Shown: piece by piece, positions 36,059 through 45,352 of the stretch
Layout of the letters: every line of letters starts with the position of its first letter
How positions within the stretch are numbered: position 1 is the stretch's first letter
Assembly: GCA_013215505.1 (NCBI GenBank)
Contig: JABSQZ010000012.1
Coordinates: 1-64,000, forward strand
Length of the DNA stretch: 64,000 bases
Origin: Oceanospirillaceae bacterium
GTDB lineage: Bacteria; Pseudomonadota; Gammaproteobacteria; Pseudomonadales; Balneatricaceae
Direction of reading: 5' to 3'
Program-made: the position numbers and the translations under genes
The notes under the pieces: generated by a model
Told to the model about the DNA's origin: nothing
Databases searched by the model: none
Seen by the model: the letters and a program-made list of their open reading frames with translations, nothing else

Positions 36059-37711
36059 GTGGCAGACAAGTATATTAGAATGCAATTTTTACCCGCACTA
36101 ACGGCGGCTATTATCATGGCGATCAGTAGTTATCTGCTGTCTGTCGGTATCGAAAATCAATGGCTGCTTGCCTCTGCATTAGCTGGGATTACTTTTATCT
36201 TGTTCACTATCAGCTCTGTACTGCAAAAAAAGTCAGCTGATCAACAGAGCAAGCGCATAATACACCTGATTAATAGCACCGAAACTACAGACCTACAACC
36301 TGTAAAAGCCGCCTTTGAACAGCAAATACAGGATAAGATAGAGGCCTTTAACCACGCGGGGAAAAACATCAACAACTGCGCCAGCGACCTGGCGATAAAT
36401 GCTGCAGAAGTTGCCTTTTTCCTGGATGAGTTATTCAGAGCCATCGAACATTCCAGTCAGGATGCCGATAAAATTTCCATCGCGGCTCAGGATATGTCAG
36501 TCACCACTGAACAAGTGACCAGTAATGCAAATATCGCCTCAGAACAGAGCCTGCAAGCTCTTCAGGCAAGCAATACAGGAATAATACAAATTGAAGAGTG
36601 CAGTCCAGTGGTGCAAAAACTGGATAGTGGAGTAAAAGAAGGCTCCAGAAGAATTGAATTACTGGCGGCAAAAGCGGCCGAGATCCAGAATATCACTGAT
36701 GTCATTAACGCGATCGCGGAACAGACTAATTTACTGGCTTTGAATGCAGCGATTGAAGCTGCCAGGGCGGGTGATCAAGGCCGGGGCTTTGCGGTAGTGG
36801 CTGATGAAGTTAGGGCATTGGCGGCTCGAACAGGGGACGCCACCAAACAGATAGATTCTATGCTGAAGGTTATCAATGATGAGACACAATTTGCCACTAA
36901 TTTAATGTCGGAGGTGTCGCTGCAAAGCGAAGAAGTGGTCGCAACCGTTACAACGATCTCAGAATCATTTAAAAATATCCATAAGCTAATTACCGAGTCA
37001 TCAAGTGCCGCATCAGAGATAAGCAAAGTACTCAGTGAGCAAGACCAGGCAACGTCGGATATATCAAAGTCGATAGTGAATATTCGCGACTTTCTGATGA
37101 CTAAAAGTGCAACGACCAAAGGTGTATCCATTCAAGCTTCGGGCCTTTCAGAGGGCGCTGAGAGTATCTTTGTTCACCTTAAAGAATTTAAAACAGATTC
37201 TTTGATTGATTTAATGTGCCAACAGGCTCAACTCGCCGCTGAGAAAATAGGCACAGCATTCAGTCAAGCCATCGCAAATAACCAAATCAGTCAACATGCG
37301 CTGTTCAATTTCACTTACAAAGAAATATCCGATACTAACCCAAAAAAATTCACTAGTGCTTTTGATACCTTTACCGATAGTGTACTACCCAGGATTCAAG
37401 AGCCGCTTTTGGATCAGTTTGAAGATATGATCTATGCAGGTGCTGTAGATATCAATGGCTATTTCCCTACTCATAACAAAAAATTCAGCCAGCCTTTAAC
37501 CGGAAATTACGAAACAGATGTAAATAATAACCGCACTAAGAGAATTTTTGACGACCCCACCGGAATACGTTGTGGCAAGCATACTCAGGCATTCCTGCTG
37601 CAAACTTACAAGCGTGATACCGGTGAAGTGATGCATGACGTCTCAGCACCCATTATTATAAACGGTAAACACTGGGGCGGTTTCAGAATAGGCTTCAAAG
37701 CACAGCACTGA
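36059..37711 (+). CDS. Methyl-accepting chemotaxis protein without periplasmic sensor
   Basis: A 550-residue chemoreceptor. Two adjacent N-terminal helices (~10-28 and ~34-52) form a hairpin with no periplasmic domain. The signalling domain (~95-385) carries [18 protein letters not shown] and [14 protein letters not shown]. The C-terminal ~150 residues ([20 protein letters not shown], then [15 protein letters not shown] and HWGGFRIGF) form an extra cytoplasmic module seen in a subset of MCPs, probably a sensory domain. The start is GTG with AGAGG upstream. HAMP is lacking. After the TGA stop the same frame stays open for ~53 codons, including a diverged copy of its own 3' end. Confidence 0.88.
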   Translation: MADKYIRMQFLPALTAAIIMAISSYLLSVGIENQWLLASALAGITFILFTISSVLQKKSADQQSKRIIHLINSTETTDLQPVKAAFEQQIQDKIEAFNHAGKNINNCASDLAINAAEVAFFLDELFRAIEHSSQDADKISIAAQDMSVTTEQVTSNANIASEQSLQALQASNTGIIQIEECSPVVQKLDSGVKEGSRRIELLAAKAAEIQNITDVINAIAEQTNLLALNAAIEAARAGDQGRGFAVVADEVRALAARTGDATKQIDSMLKVINDETQFATNLMSEVSLQSEEVVATVTTISESFKNIHKLITESSSAASEISKVLSEQDQATSDISKSIVNIRDFLMTKSATTKGVSIQASGLSEGAESIFVHLKEFKTDSLIDLMCQQAQLAAEKIGTAFSQAIANNQISQHALFNFTYKEISDTNPKKFTSAFDTFTDSVLPRIQEPLLDQFEDMIYAGAVDINGYFPTHNKKFSQPLTGNYETDVNNNRTKRIFDDPTGIRCGKHTQAFLLQTYKRDTGEVMHDVSAPIIINGKHWGGFRIGFKAQH

Positions 37712-37762
37712 TTTTGTGCAGCTACTGGGTATTCACTGCAGGATCGTCTACCCAGCAGCTCC

Positions 37763-37813
37763 AACGGCAAACACAGGGGAAGTTTTAGGACCGGTTTAAA
37801 ATCCCAGAGCTGG
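37763..37813 (+). repeat. Diverged copy of the MCP gene 3' end
   Basis: This 51-bp stretch matches the last 50 bp of the MCP gene (37661-37710) at 36 of 50 positions. It lies 102 bp further on, so it is in the same frame. The translation NGKHRGSFRTGLKSQ compares with [15 protein letters not shown]. It is a decayed duplicate of the gene end. Confidence 0.65.
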
Positions 37814-37839
37814 CCTAGCAATAGAAACCGAGTTTATAT

Positions 37840-37878
37840 CAATATCATTGCAGGCCTCGTTATCTGCCAATGATATTG
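37840..37878. promoter_or_regulatory. 11-bp perfect inverted repeat before the DTW gene
   Basis: CAATATCATTG (37840-37850) and CAATGATATTG (37868-37878) are perfect arms with a 17-bp centre, ending 6 bp before the ATG at 37884. It could be an operator or an mRNA hairpin hiding the start. Confidence 0.5.
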
Positions 37879-37883
37879 TTAAT

Positions 37884-38489
37884 ATGCCCGCCCATACAGC
37901 CATATACACTCACTCCAGCATGCTTAAAATTTTTTTGTTGACTCACCCCAGAGAAATCGCAAAAGTCACTAATACCGGTCAGCTGGTTATTAAAGCACTA
38001 AATTGTGCAAACAGTGCGAAGGCTAGCGCGGAATTAATCCTCTGGTCGCGAACAGCGCCTGATCCGGCACTGTTAAATAGCATAGCAACGACACCTACAC
38101 TGTTACTGTATCCCAGCGAAGAAACTCTGCACAACTCGTCTGAGAACAATAATCCTTTAGCTGATCAGCAGCTGCCAGTAAGCACTACTACTCTAGGTCA
38201 AGATAGGCTTGATAAAGCCACTAGTGTTATTGTTTTAGATGGAACTTGGCAGGAGGTGAGAAAAATGTACAACAAGAGTCACTACCTGAAAAGTCTAAAC
38301 AGATTAGAATTAGCTTCTGAGACTCAATCCAGATACCAGTTGCGGCGCAATCAAAAAAACAGTGGGCTCTGTACTGCTGAGTCGGTGATTGAATTGCTTA
38401 AACTGAAGCAATGTACAAAGTGTGCCGAAACCTTAGATAACTTGTACAGTCAGTTTTTAATCCGCATGCAAAAAGGCCTCAATGGCTAA
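37884..38489 (+). CDS. DTW-domain protein, tRNA aminocarboxypropyltransferase-like
   Basis: A ~201-residue protein of the TapT/DTWD family, which adds the 3-amino-3-carboxypropyl group of SAM to uridine in tRNA. The core VIVLDGTWQEVRKMYNKSHY and YQLRRNQKNSGLCTAESVIE are present. Most members begin with a zinc motif CxxC...CxC (E. coli TapT RRCQRCLLPEKLCLC); no such cysteines lie before HPREIAKVTNTGQL here. The start is uncertain: TTG 37848, ATG 37884 or ATG 37920, none with a good ribosome site. The 5' end may be truncated or the Zn-lacking form may be native. Confidence 0.7.
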   Translation: MPAHTAIYTHSSMLKIFLLTHPREIAKVTNTGQLVIKALNCANSAKASAELILWSRTAPDPALLNSIATTPTLLLYPSEETLHNSSENNNPLADQQLPVSTTTLGQDRLDKATSVIVLDGTWQEVRKMYNKSHYLKSLNRLELASETQSRYQLRRNQKNSGLCTAESVIELLKLKQCTKCAETLDNLYSQFLIRMQKGLNG

Positions 38490-38592
38490 AATTCAAGTAA
38501 TATCAAGAGTGTGCTGGTGCCTTGGATAGCTTCAACAATCAATTTTTAATCCGCATGTAAAAAGACCGCAATGGTTAAAATTCGGTTATATC
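38420..38592. repeat. Tandem duplication of the DTW/LysR gene junction
   Basis: Copy 1 is 38420-38504 and copy 2 is 38509-38592. They share TTTTTAATCCGCATG exactly and about three quarters of all positions. Copy 1 encodes the C-terminal end of the DTW protein. Copy 2 runs into the C-terminal codons of the convergent LysR gene. The junction between two convergent genes was therefore duplicated in tandem and has since diverged. Confidence 0.75.
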
Positions 38593-39507
38593 TGGCGCTG
38601 TTATGTTCTCTTTTATCACTTTTGCACAAAGTCCACGTAACCATTGATGGCCTGGGTCTCTATGTAAGCTCGGCGGCCAACTTAAGTAGTAGCGGTTTTC
38701 CGGCAGCTGAAACGGGATTTTTTGACAAATCAAATCAAACTGCTGCATAAACTTACCCGGTACCAGCGGGGTCGTATTAAGTAACATTTGCGTTTTACTG
38801 ACAACTTCTAAGGCGCTGAGAAAGTGCGGTGTTCGCAAACCGATTTTTCGTGACTTACCCAATAGACTTAAATGCTCTTCTACCGGCATATTGGGCCCAC
38901 CACCCAGGGAAATAACTACATGGGAGTAGGCCAGATAACCATCCAGATCTAACTTACTGCAACTTAATGGATGATTTCTACTCATGAAACAACACATCTG
39001 TTCGACACCCAGATAGAGTTGATGAAAGTAGTCCGGTACTAAAGTCTGTTGGCTGGCAACTGCTAAATCTATGCTTTGGGAGCTCTGATGGATCAGGGAT
39101 TTTTCCTGAAGATTTATCACTTCCAGATGAGCGTTGGGTGCCTGTTGATAAAATGCAGCGGCTATGTCTCCCAGATAAGCTTGTGAAACATAACTGCTCA
39201 TATGCAGTTTAAAGTTACGTTGGCTCAGCTGTGGCGAAAAATTTTCACTGATAAGCAATGAGCTAAGCTGATCTAATGTAGCTTGTAATGGGTTGGCTAA
39301 AGCCTCGGCTCTGGTCGTCGGTTCCATACCCTGGCTGGTCCTGACAAACAGCGGATCGTCAAATAGTTCTCGCAGTTTCCCCAGAGCGCGGCTCATTGCT
39401 GGTTGGCTCATGTGCATCTGGTCTGCGGCACGACTGACATTTCTGTGCGCAAGCAGGCTATTAAGACAAAGTAGTAACTTGAAATCGATCTGTGATAAAG
39501 CAACCAA
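38575..39507 (-). CDS. LysR-family transcriptional regulator, NodD/LeuO-like subgroup
   Basis: A ~310-residue regulator. SQIDFKLLLCLNSLLAHRNV, then SRAADQMHMSQPAMSRALGK, and DPLFVRTSQGMEPT are typical of the NodD/LeuO branch. The TTG at 39507 is chosen because GGAG lies 8 bp before it and because family members start just ahead of the IDxxLL segment; an ATG at 39561 would add 18 residues. It is divergent from the EamA gene with ~83 bp between, so it probably controls that transporter. Confidence 0.87.
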   Translation of the reverse strand: MVALSQIDFKLLLCLNSLLAHRNVSRAADQMHMSQPAMSRALGKLRELFDDPLFVRTSQGMEPTTRAEALANPLQATLDQLSSLLISENFSPQLSQRNFKLHMSSYVSQAYLGDIAAAFYQQAPNAHLEVINLQEKSLIHQSSQSIDLAVASQQTLVPDYFHQLYLGVEQMCCFMSRNHPLSCSKLDLDGYLAYSHVVISLGGGPNMPVEEHLSLLGKSRKIGLRTPHFLSALEVVSKTQMLLNTTPLVPGKFMQQFDLICQKIPFQLPENRYYLSWPPSLHRDPGHQWLRGLCAKVIKENITAPDITEF

Positions 39508-39590
39508 GAGTGGGCTCCAGTAATATGCAATTAATGAATAATGGTTAATGGATATATGCATTAGATTATATATTACTTCTAAGGCAAACT

Positions 39591-40619
39591 GTGGCTAAAA
39601 TTAATAGGGCACTTTATCTGCAAAGAGCTCGAGCGGAGAACGATATCTTGAATCAAATGCAAAACACCGATCACCATTTTAAATTTGGGTTATTTTTTGC
39701 CCTAACAGCGGTAGTCTTTTGGGGAGTTTTACCTATAGCCCTAAAATTATCAGCAACTTTTATTGATCCCGTCACCCTCACTTGGTTCAGATTCTTTGTC
39801 GCATTTTTAGTCAGTTTAGTGTTGCAGAAGCTCTCTGGAAACTTATACCAGTTTAAACGTTTGCAGAACATTGATTGGTTAAAATTAACCCTGGCAGCGA
39901 TATTTTCGGTGTTTAATTATGTCTCTTTTGTTTACGCCCTGGATTATTTACAGCCCGGTCCCGCACAGCTTACTTTTCAGACAGCACCCTTTTTCTTGGC
40001 CTTCGGTGGAATGTTGTTTTTTAAGGAGCGCTTAAGCGCCGTGCAAATGACTTGCTTTGCCACCTTAGCCCTTGGCATGCTGTTATTTTTTCATCCTCAT
40101 TTAGATTTTTCTAATACTCAGACCAATCAGCTCTGGATTGGCATTCTGATTGTGCAGTTTTCCGCGTTGTCCTGGACCAGTTATGCACTGTTGCAAAAAT
40201 CAATGATCAGTAAATTATCCCCAGGCAACATCTTACTGTACATTTACGGTGCTGGTTTGCTGCTAATGATCCCCTTTAGCGATTTTAGCTACTTCCCTAA
40301 AATGGACACTAATCAATGGTTTATTGCAGTATTTTGCGCGCTTAACACCTTGATTGCTTATGGCAGCTTTGCCCAGTCAATGAAATATTGGCCCACGGCC
40401 CAGGTGGGGGCCACTGTGACATTGGCGCCAGTGTTTAGTTTTATCTTTACCGCGATGGTAGTAGCTCAGGGGTGGTGGCCGACTCTGATAAAAAGCAATC
40501 CCATAGACATGCTGTCTCTGGCAGGCATAATATTGGTCATAGGCTCTGTTATTTGCGTACAGCTTATGCCAATTATTGCCAGGAGATATAAGGCCAAAGT
40601 TAGACCAAGTTATAGCTAA
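39591..40619 (+). CDS. EamA/DMT-family transporter
   Basis: A 342-residue inner-membrane protein with about ten helices in two EamA halves (~30-160 and ~180-330). FALTAVVFWGVLPIALKLSA opens the first repeat, followed by PVTLTWFRFFVAFLVS. The start is GTG with AAGG 7 bp before it; the first ~20 residues are a cytoplasmic extension, and an ATG at 39657 is an alternative. The substrate is unknown. The divergent LysR gene is the probable regulator. Confidence 0.85.
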   Translation: MAKINRALYLQRARAENDILNQMQNTDHHFKFGLFFALTAVVFWGVLPIALKLSATFIDPVTLTWFRFFVAFLVSLVLQKLSGNLYQFKRLQNIDWLKLTLAAIFSVFNYVSFVYALDYLQPGPAQLTFQTAPFFLAFGGMLFFKERLSAVQMTCFATLALGMLLFFHPHLDFSNTQTNQLWIGILIVQFSALSWTSYALLQKSMISKLSPGNILLYIYGAGLLLMIPFSDFSYFPKMDTNQWFIAVFCALNTLIAYGSFAQSMKYWPTAQVGATVTLAPVFSFIFTAMVVAQGWWPTLIKSNPIDMLSLAGIILVIGSVICVQLMPIIARRYKAKVRPSYS

Positions 40620-41001
40620 CAGGCCAGGTCAGATTTGAGGCTCTATTACTTTTCAACAGTAAATTCGCTTTCAGCATCAGAAAACTTTACCGACCTGAGT
40701 TGATGTTGAGGAAATGAGACACCAGCTGGACTACAAATCTTGTCAGCAGGGGAAAATGCCCGCCTGTGCCCATGACGGACACAGGGCTATGTTACTTGGC
40801 GCAACAGAGCATCTGCTCCACACTCGCCAGTTTTCGGCGCTGTTTACTTGATTTTCCAGCCCGGCGAAGAGGCAACTGGAGGCGGTCGAGGGACTATAAT
40901 AAGCTACTGAGCCGACAGCCTTTTACGCCTTTGAGCTAAACCTAGGAAGGGCAGGGCCAAGCTGTTTAAATACAGACTGCACTCACAAACGAGAGACTAC
41001 G
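40620..41001. other. Gene-free stretch
   Basis: 380 bp between the EamA and NTF2-like genes. No ORF, RNA or repeat is recognised. The GC content is higher than in the neighbouring gaps. Confidence 0.5.
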
Positions 41002-41334
41002 ATGACTCCAGAACAGCTCGCCCAGGCGCAATTAGATGCCTATAACAATCATGACATTGACGCTTTTATGGCCAATTATGCGCAGGATGTATCCGTCAGG
41101 ATTTTTCCCTCGAACCAGCTGCTGTTTACCGGTAGTAAAGCGATGGCCAAACACTATACCCAAAACCGTTTCAATCTACCCGATTTACATGCGCAACTGG
41201 TCGAGCGCATAGTGCAGGGGAATATAGTGATAGACAAAGAGTTAGTCACAGGCATGGGTGATAGACCTCAGTCGGTGATCGCTATCTACGAAATTGAGGA
41301 AACTAAGATCAAGAATGTCTGGTTTATCCAGTAA
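41002..41334 (+). CDS. NTF2-like / SnoaL-family protein
   Basis: A 110-residue protein of the cone-shaped NTF2-like fold: EQLAQAQLDAYNNHDIDAFM, then YAQDVSVRIFPSNQLLFTG, and strands to the end IKNVWFIQ. These proteins bind small ligands or act as isomerases; the role here is unknown. GAGAG precedes the ATG. Confidence 0.82.
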   Translation: MTPEQLAQAQLDAYNNHDIDAFMANYAQDVSVRIFPSNQLLFTGSKAMAKHYTQNRFNLPDLHAQLVERIVQGNIVIDKELVTGMGDRPQSVIAIYEIEETKIKNVWFIQ

Positions 41335-41463
41335 CAACTGCCCCCTGCGCGAAAACCACAGCATCTGAGAATCTATCGTTAAAATACCTAATTTGATTTG
41401 CAGCCTATTAGCAATCAAACTGAGCGCTTTGCCTATGCTAAAATGGAGCCTTGGAGGTGCCAG

Positions 41464-41760
41464 ATGATTAGTGTAATAATTGAGCGGCATATCGCCGATG
41501 ATTTTGCCAGCTACTACGAAAACGTCTGCCAGGAGATTTTAAGCTTTGCCACGGATGAAGACGGTTTTATCTCTGGTGAATCACTGCACAATGCCTATGA
41601 TGACAACCACCGGGTGGTGATAGCGCAATATCGAAGCATCCAAGACTGGCAGATATGGTATAGCAGTGAGCAGCGACATCAGATTATGGCCAAGCTCAGT
41701 CCAATGCTGCAAAGTGATGAAAAAATCACCATACTGGAGCATAAAACCAACTCCAGTTAA
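41464..41760 (+). CDS. Antibiotic-biosynthesis-monooxygenase (ABM) fold protein
   Basis: A 98-residue ferredoxin-like-fold protein. Strands MISVIIERHI, GFISGESLHN, and VVIAQYRSIQDWQIWYSSE fit the ABM dimeric alpha-beta barrel. GGAGGTG lies 5-6 bp before the ATG at 41464. Its stop overlaps that of the convergent MazG-like gene (shared TTAA). Function is unknown; many such proteins handle small aromatics or are stress-associated. Confidence 0.8.
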   Translation: MISVIIERHIADDFASYYENVCQEILSFATDEDGFISGESLHNAYDDNHRVVIAQYRSIQDWQIWYSSEQRHQIMAKLSPMLQSDEKITILEHKTNSS

Positions 41761-42113
41761 TCCAGCTTATACTGGGTGTATTTCTTGCTGCTGCCTTTCA
41801 CTAGCTGTGCCGGATATTTGACAGCGTTAGCTTGCATTTTTCGGATACACTCAGTGTAGATATCCATGTCTAAACTGTCTGCAAGGCGCACCAAATATAG
41901 TTGAACATCTGCTATTTCATCTGCAACAGCCAGACGCTGTTCTGAGCTGAGGTTCTCACTTTGCTCAGCTGTTAGCCATTGAAAACACTCCAACAGCTCA
42001 CCGGTTTCACCGGCCAGGGCCATCACTAAATTCTTTGGCGTTTGAAATTGCAGCCAATCTCTCTCCACGGCAAAATCGTACATATCGGTTTTAAGTTTTT
42101 GTAAATTATCCAT
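41757..42113 (-). CDS. MazG-like nucleotide pyrophosphohydrolase
   Basis: A 118-residue all-alpha NTP pyrophosphatase of the RS21-C6/MazG group. The metal-binding signature is NLVMALAGETGELLECFQWL followed by VADEIADVQLYLVRLAD (the ExxE-12-28-ExxD pattern). It probably hydrolyses non-canonical dNTPs such as modified dCTP. It converges on the ABM gene with overlapping stops. Confidence 0.88.
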   Translation of the reverse strand: MDNLQKLKTDMYDFAVERDWLQFQTPKNLVMALAGETGELLECFQWLTAEQSENLSSEQRLAVADEIADVQLYLVRLADSLDMDIYTECIRKMQANAVKYPAQLVKGSSKKYTQYKLD

Positions 42114-42262
42114 CTATAGATCACTAGTGAAAAAACCACAGTCTAGCAGATCAACGCTTAGGGGTAACACAATTAGCACTTTGCTTTGCCGCCAATATCT
42201 GGCATCGTCACTGTTCAGGCTGAACATAAAAACCAAAAATGTTTGATCACAGGGGAGTGCAG

Positions 42263-43873
42263 ATGGCCACTACTGTTGAATTGATAGCGCAGCGCTTAGT
42301 CAGGGCCGGTGTTAAGAGTGCCTATGGAATACCGGGCGGCGAAGTGCTGACACTGATTCAGGCACTGGATACAGCGGGTATCGAGTTTGTCATGAGCAAA
42401 CATGAAAATGCCGCCGGCTTTATGGCCGAGGGCAGTTATCATGCCAGTGGTGCTCCCGGGGTTTTAGTGGCAACAGTCGGTCCGGGGGTCGCTAATGCGA
42501 TCAACTTTATCGTCAATGCCCAGCAAGACAGAGTACCTATTATCTACCTCACAGGTTGTGTCGATGCCAGTGAAGCCGCTACTTACACCCATCAGGTCTT
42601 TGATCATCAAGCGCTGCTGCAGCCTATTACTAAAGCCAGCTTTAGAATTACCGACGGTGCCGTAGAAGAAATTATCGATAAGGCCATCGCCATCGCCATG
42701 GATGATCCGCCGGGGCCTGTGCACCTTGATTTACCTATCTCGTTAGCAGCGGCCGAGCAGCGCCAGCGTCATGTTAAAGACAGGGTGAAGATCAACCGCG
42801 GAGTCGCCAGCGGCATTGATTTTTCTGAGGCACAGCAATTATTTGCCAGTGCCCGCTGTCCTCTGATAGTGGCCGGAGTGGAGGTCCTGTATCAGGATGC
42901 CCAACAGCAAGTGAGGCAAGTTTGTCAGCAGTATCAGATACCTCTTATTACTTCCTACAAAGGCAAGGGCATTCTTAGCGAAGATCATCCACTGGCGCTG
43001 GGGGGAGCAGGGCTTTCACCTAAAGCAAACCGGTTGTTAATGCCCTTTATGCAGCGGGCCGATCTGATAGTTTTGCTTGGATACGACCCGATCGAGATGC
43101 GCAGCGACTGGCGAAACCCTTGGGATAAAAACATAAAAATCATAGAGTTGTGCGCGCAACCTAACACCCATTACATGCATCAGGCAGATTTAAGTTTTGT
43201 CGCTGATATCGGTTCAAGCACAATAGCATTAAGCAAATTACGGCCCTTAGACAGCCCTTGCTGGGCCGGGCAACAACTGGCGCAGATAAAGGATGAGCTG
43301 AGCGCGGCATTTGCCGGTGACGCTCAGTGGGGGCCTGCGCAGTTGATTGCCAGTTGCCGTGAGCTGATGCCCAGGAACACTGTCGCGACGGTAGATACTG
43401 GTGCCCATCGAATTCTGTTAAGTCAGATATGGCACTGTTACTCAGCTAAAACCTTACTGCAGTCCAGCGCGCTGTGCACTATGGGATGTGCTCTGCCGAT
43501 AGCCATCGGTTATAAAAAGGCCAACCCGCAAGCTCCGGTAATCGCCTTTACTGGCGATGCCGGTCTGGAAATGGTGCTGGGAGACCTGGCGACTTTGCGC
43601 GACCTTAAACTGGCCATAATATTAGTGATATTTGTCGATGATTCACTGGCGCTGATTGAGATGAAGCAGCGAGCTATGGGCTATGCAAACCTGGGGGTAG
43701 ATTCAGCCGCTAGTACCGATTTTGTCAGTATAGCCCAGGCCTTTAACTTAGATGCACAGTGGATTGATGATGACCTACAGCTCAGAGTGGCCTTAGATTC
43801 TGCGCAGCAAAGCCTGAGCGCGACCGTTCTGGCATGCAGAATCGCCCGCCACAGTTATGATGGTAAAATTTAA
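42263..43873 (+). CDS. ThDP-dependent acetolactate-synthase-like enzyme
   Basis: A 536-residue three-domain ThDP enzyme. The Pyr domain has the catalytic glutamate in SKHENAAGFMAEG, the central domain is Rossmann-like (~195-325), and the PP domain has GDAGLEMVLGDLATLRDLKL. The overall pattern fits the acetolactate synthase / related decarboxylase group, but no regulatory subunit (ilvN/H) or alsD lies nearby, so a catabolic or distinct 2-oxoacid reaction is possible. The ATG at 42263 follows GGGGAG. It ends 12 bp before a convergent recombinase gene. Confidence 0.82.
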   Translation: MATTVELIAQRLVRAGVKSAYGIPGGEVLTLIQALDTAGIEFVMSKHENAAGFMAEGSYHASGAPGVLVATVGPGVANAINFIVNAQQDRVPIIYLTGCVDASEAATYTHQVFDHQALLQPITKASFRITDGAVEEIIDKAIAIAMDDPPGPVHLDLPISLAAAEQRQRHVKDRVKINRGVASGIDFSEAQQLFASARCPLIVAGVEVLYQDAQQQVRQVCQQYQIPLITSYKGKGILSEDHPLALGGAGLSPKANRLLMPFMQRADLIVLLGYDPIEMRSDWRNPWDKNIKIIELCAQPNTHYMHQADLSFVADIGSSTIALSKLRPLDSPCWAGQQLAQIKDELSAAFAGDAQWGPAQLIASCRELMPRNTVATVDTGAHRILLSQIWHCYSAKTLLQSSALCTMGCALPIAIGYKKANPQAPVIAFTGDAGLEMVLGDLATLRDLKLAIILVIFVDDSLALIEMKQRAMGYANLGVDSAASTDFVSIAQAFNLDAQWIDDDLQLRVALDSAQQSLSATVLACRIARHSYDGKI

Positions 43874-43885
43874 AGTCACTGCTGC

Positions 43886-45154
43886 TTATATTGATCTTTT
43901 AAAGCCACTGCGGGCTCGATCTTTAATGTTGCTCTGAATATAGTTTTTGTCAGTGGTTTCAGAGGAGGCGTGTCCCAGCTCATCGGCCAAGTGCTTCAAT
44001 GGCCTGGAGCCCGCATCTTCAGTGGCACCGGTATGGCGTAGCCAGTGGGTAGTGGCGGCCATCAGGTAATTGGCATCCTCGGCGAAGCCATCTCGTTGCA
44101 AGGCACTGATAGCATAATCAAAACTTTGCTCGACGATCCGGCGGATCTGTCGCGCGGTCATATTGCCGGACCCACGCAATTTATTAAGCATGGCGCTATC
44201 TTCATCAGGCGAGGGCAGCGGTGACAGCCCGCGATAGGCGCGGTATCTCTTTAAGTACTGCAGATAAGCTTCAGGTACGGTTACCGAACGAATCTTGTTA
44301 CCTTTACCAAAAACCGTTAAATACCAAAAACCATCGTTGTCATTGCTAAAATCCGACATAGTCGGGCGCCATTTAGCGTGCTCAGACAACTCTGAGACTC
44401 GAAGGTATAAACTTTTCAAGGTGACAATGATAAACAAGTTTCGCTCATATTGACGATCCTGATCCGCCATATCTCTGGTGATACCCAGTACATACTCCCA
44501 CTGTAATTCACTGAGTGTATCCGGGGTTTTACGCTGCACTTCTTTCACTAGATAGGGGCAACTTTTTTTTACCACTGGGACAAAGTTTTTATCGCAAACC
44601 TCTTCCATCTGCGCATGTTGGTAGAGCACACTAATGGCGGTAAAGGTTGATATCAAGGACTCTTGAGAGGGGCGATACTGCTCCAGGCTGGCGATTGAAC
44701 CCGGATCTTTCTTGGTCATGGACTTTGGCACTTTTGCGACAAAAGGACGCCATTTAGGATTGGAATGAAACTGCCCAGAGCGTTCTTTGAAGCGTTGCTG
44801 CACCGATAATCCAAGCCACTCCCGGCCTGGTTTCCAGACAAATTCGATGTAAGCTTCGATATCCTTGCGCGCCACGTCAAAGATACCTTTTTCGCGGCAC
44901 TGCCAACAGTACAAACACCAGCGCTCAATTTCATTGCGAAAGCGTAGAAATGTCCCCTCAGACTTGCGACCCATAATGTAGAGGAAGTCTATTACAAATT
45001 TAAGCTCGCCGTTGGCGGTATGCTCTAGGGTACCCAGCTGCTGTAAAAAACGGGCTAAATCCGGGTATTCAGAAGCCAATTGCTGTTTGTTCAACAGTGA
45101 CTTTTGATTTCTGATCTCTGCAAAAGTATTGATTAATGGAGTGACTTTGAGCAT
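43886..45154 (-). CDS. Tyrosine recombinase / site-specific integrase
   Basis: A 422-residue recombinase (an in-frame TTG at 45166 could add four residues). The catalytic set appears complete: Arg in LRVSELSEH, H-x-x-R in THWLRHTGAT, His in ELGHASSETT and Tyr in TDKNYIQ. The N-terminal half is an arm- and core-binding domain. No tRNA, attachment duplication or mobile cargo was seen around it, so it is either an orphan relic of an island or a domesticated recombinase. Confidence 0.88.
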   Translation of the reverse strand: MLKVTPLINTFAEIRNQKSLLNKQQLASEYPDLARFLQQLGTLEHTANGELKFVIDFLYIMGRKSEGTFLRFRNEIERWCLYCWQCREKGIFDVARKDIEAYIEFVWKPGREWLGLSVQQRFKERSGQFHSNPKWRPFVAKVPKSMTKKDPGSIASLEQYRPSQESLISTFTAISVLYQHAQMEEVCDKNFVPVVKKSCPYLVKEVQRKTPDTLSELQWEYVLGITRDMADQDRQYERNLFIIVTLKSLYLRVSELSEHAKWRPTMSDFSNDNDGFWYLTVFGKGNKIRSVTVPEAYLQYLKRYRAYRGLSPLPSPDEDSAMLNKLRGSGNMTARQIRRIVEQSFDYAISALQRDGFAEDANYLMAATTHWLRHTGATEDAGSRPLKHLADELGHASSETTDKNYIQSNIKDRARSGFKRSI

Positions 45155-45352
45155 ATAATTCCGCAAGTTAACTGCTATGACTGATACTTAACAATTGCTT
45201 AGAGCGCAGCATCGAGCTAAGTAATAGCCATTATGCAGAGTTAGTGCGGCTATGTCACAACAATGTGCTGAATGTTAATGTCCATAAGTGTAAGGGTTTG
45301 GCTATAAAATCCATAAAAGAGGCCCAATATAGACAACCAATAATGATTACCT

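Noticed and set aside
43872-43927. Short repeat of TTAAAGYCACTGC with GATCTT at the ALS/recombinase junction
   Set aside because: Only ~20 matching positions, broken by a gap; could be chance, unlike the three longer gene-end duplications.
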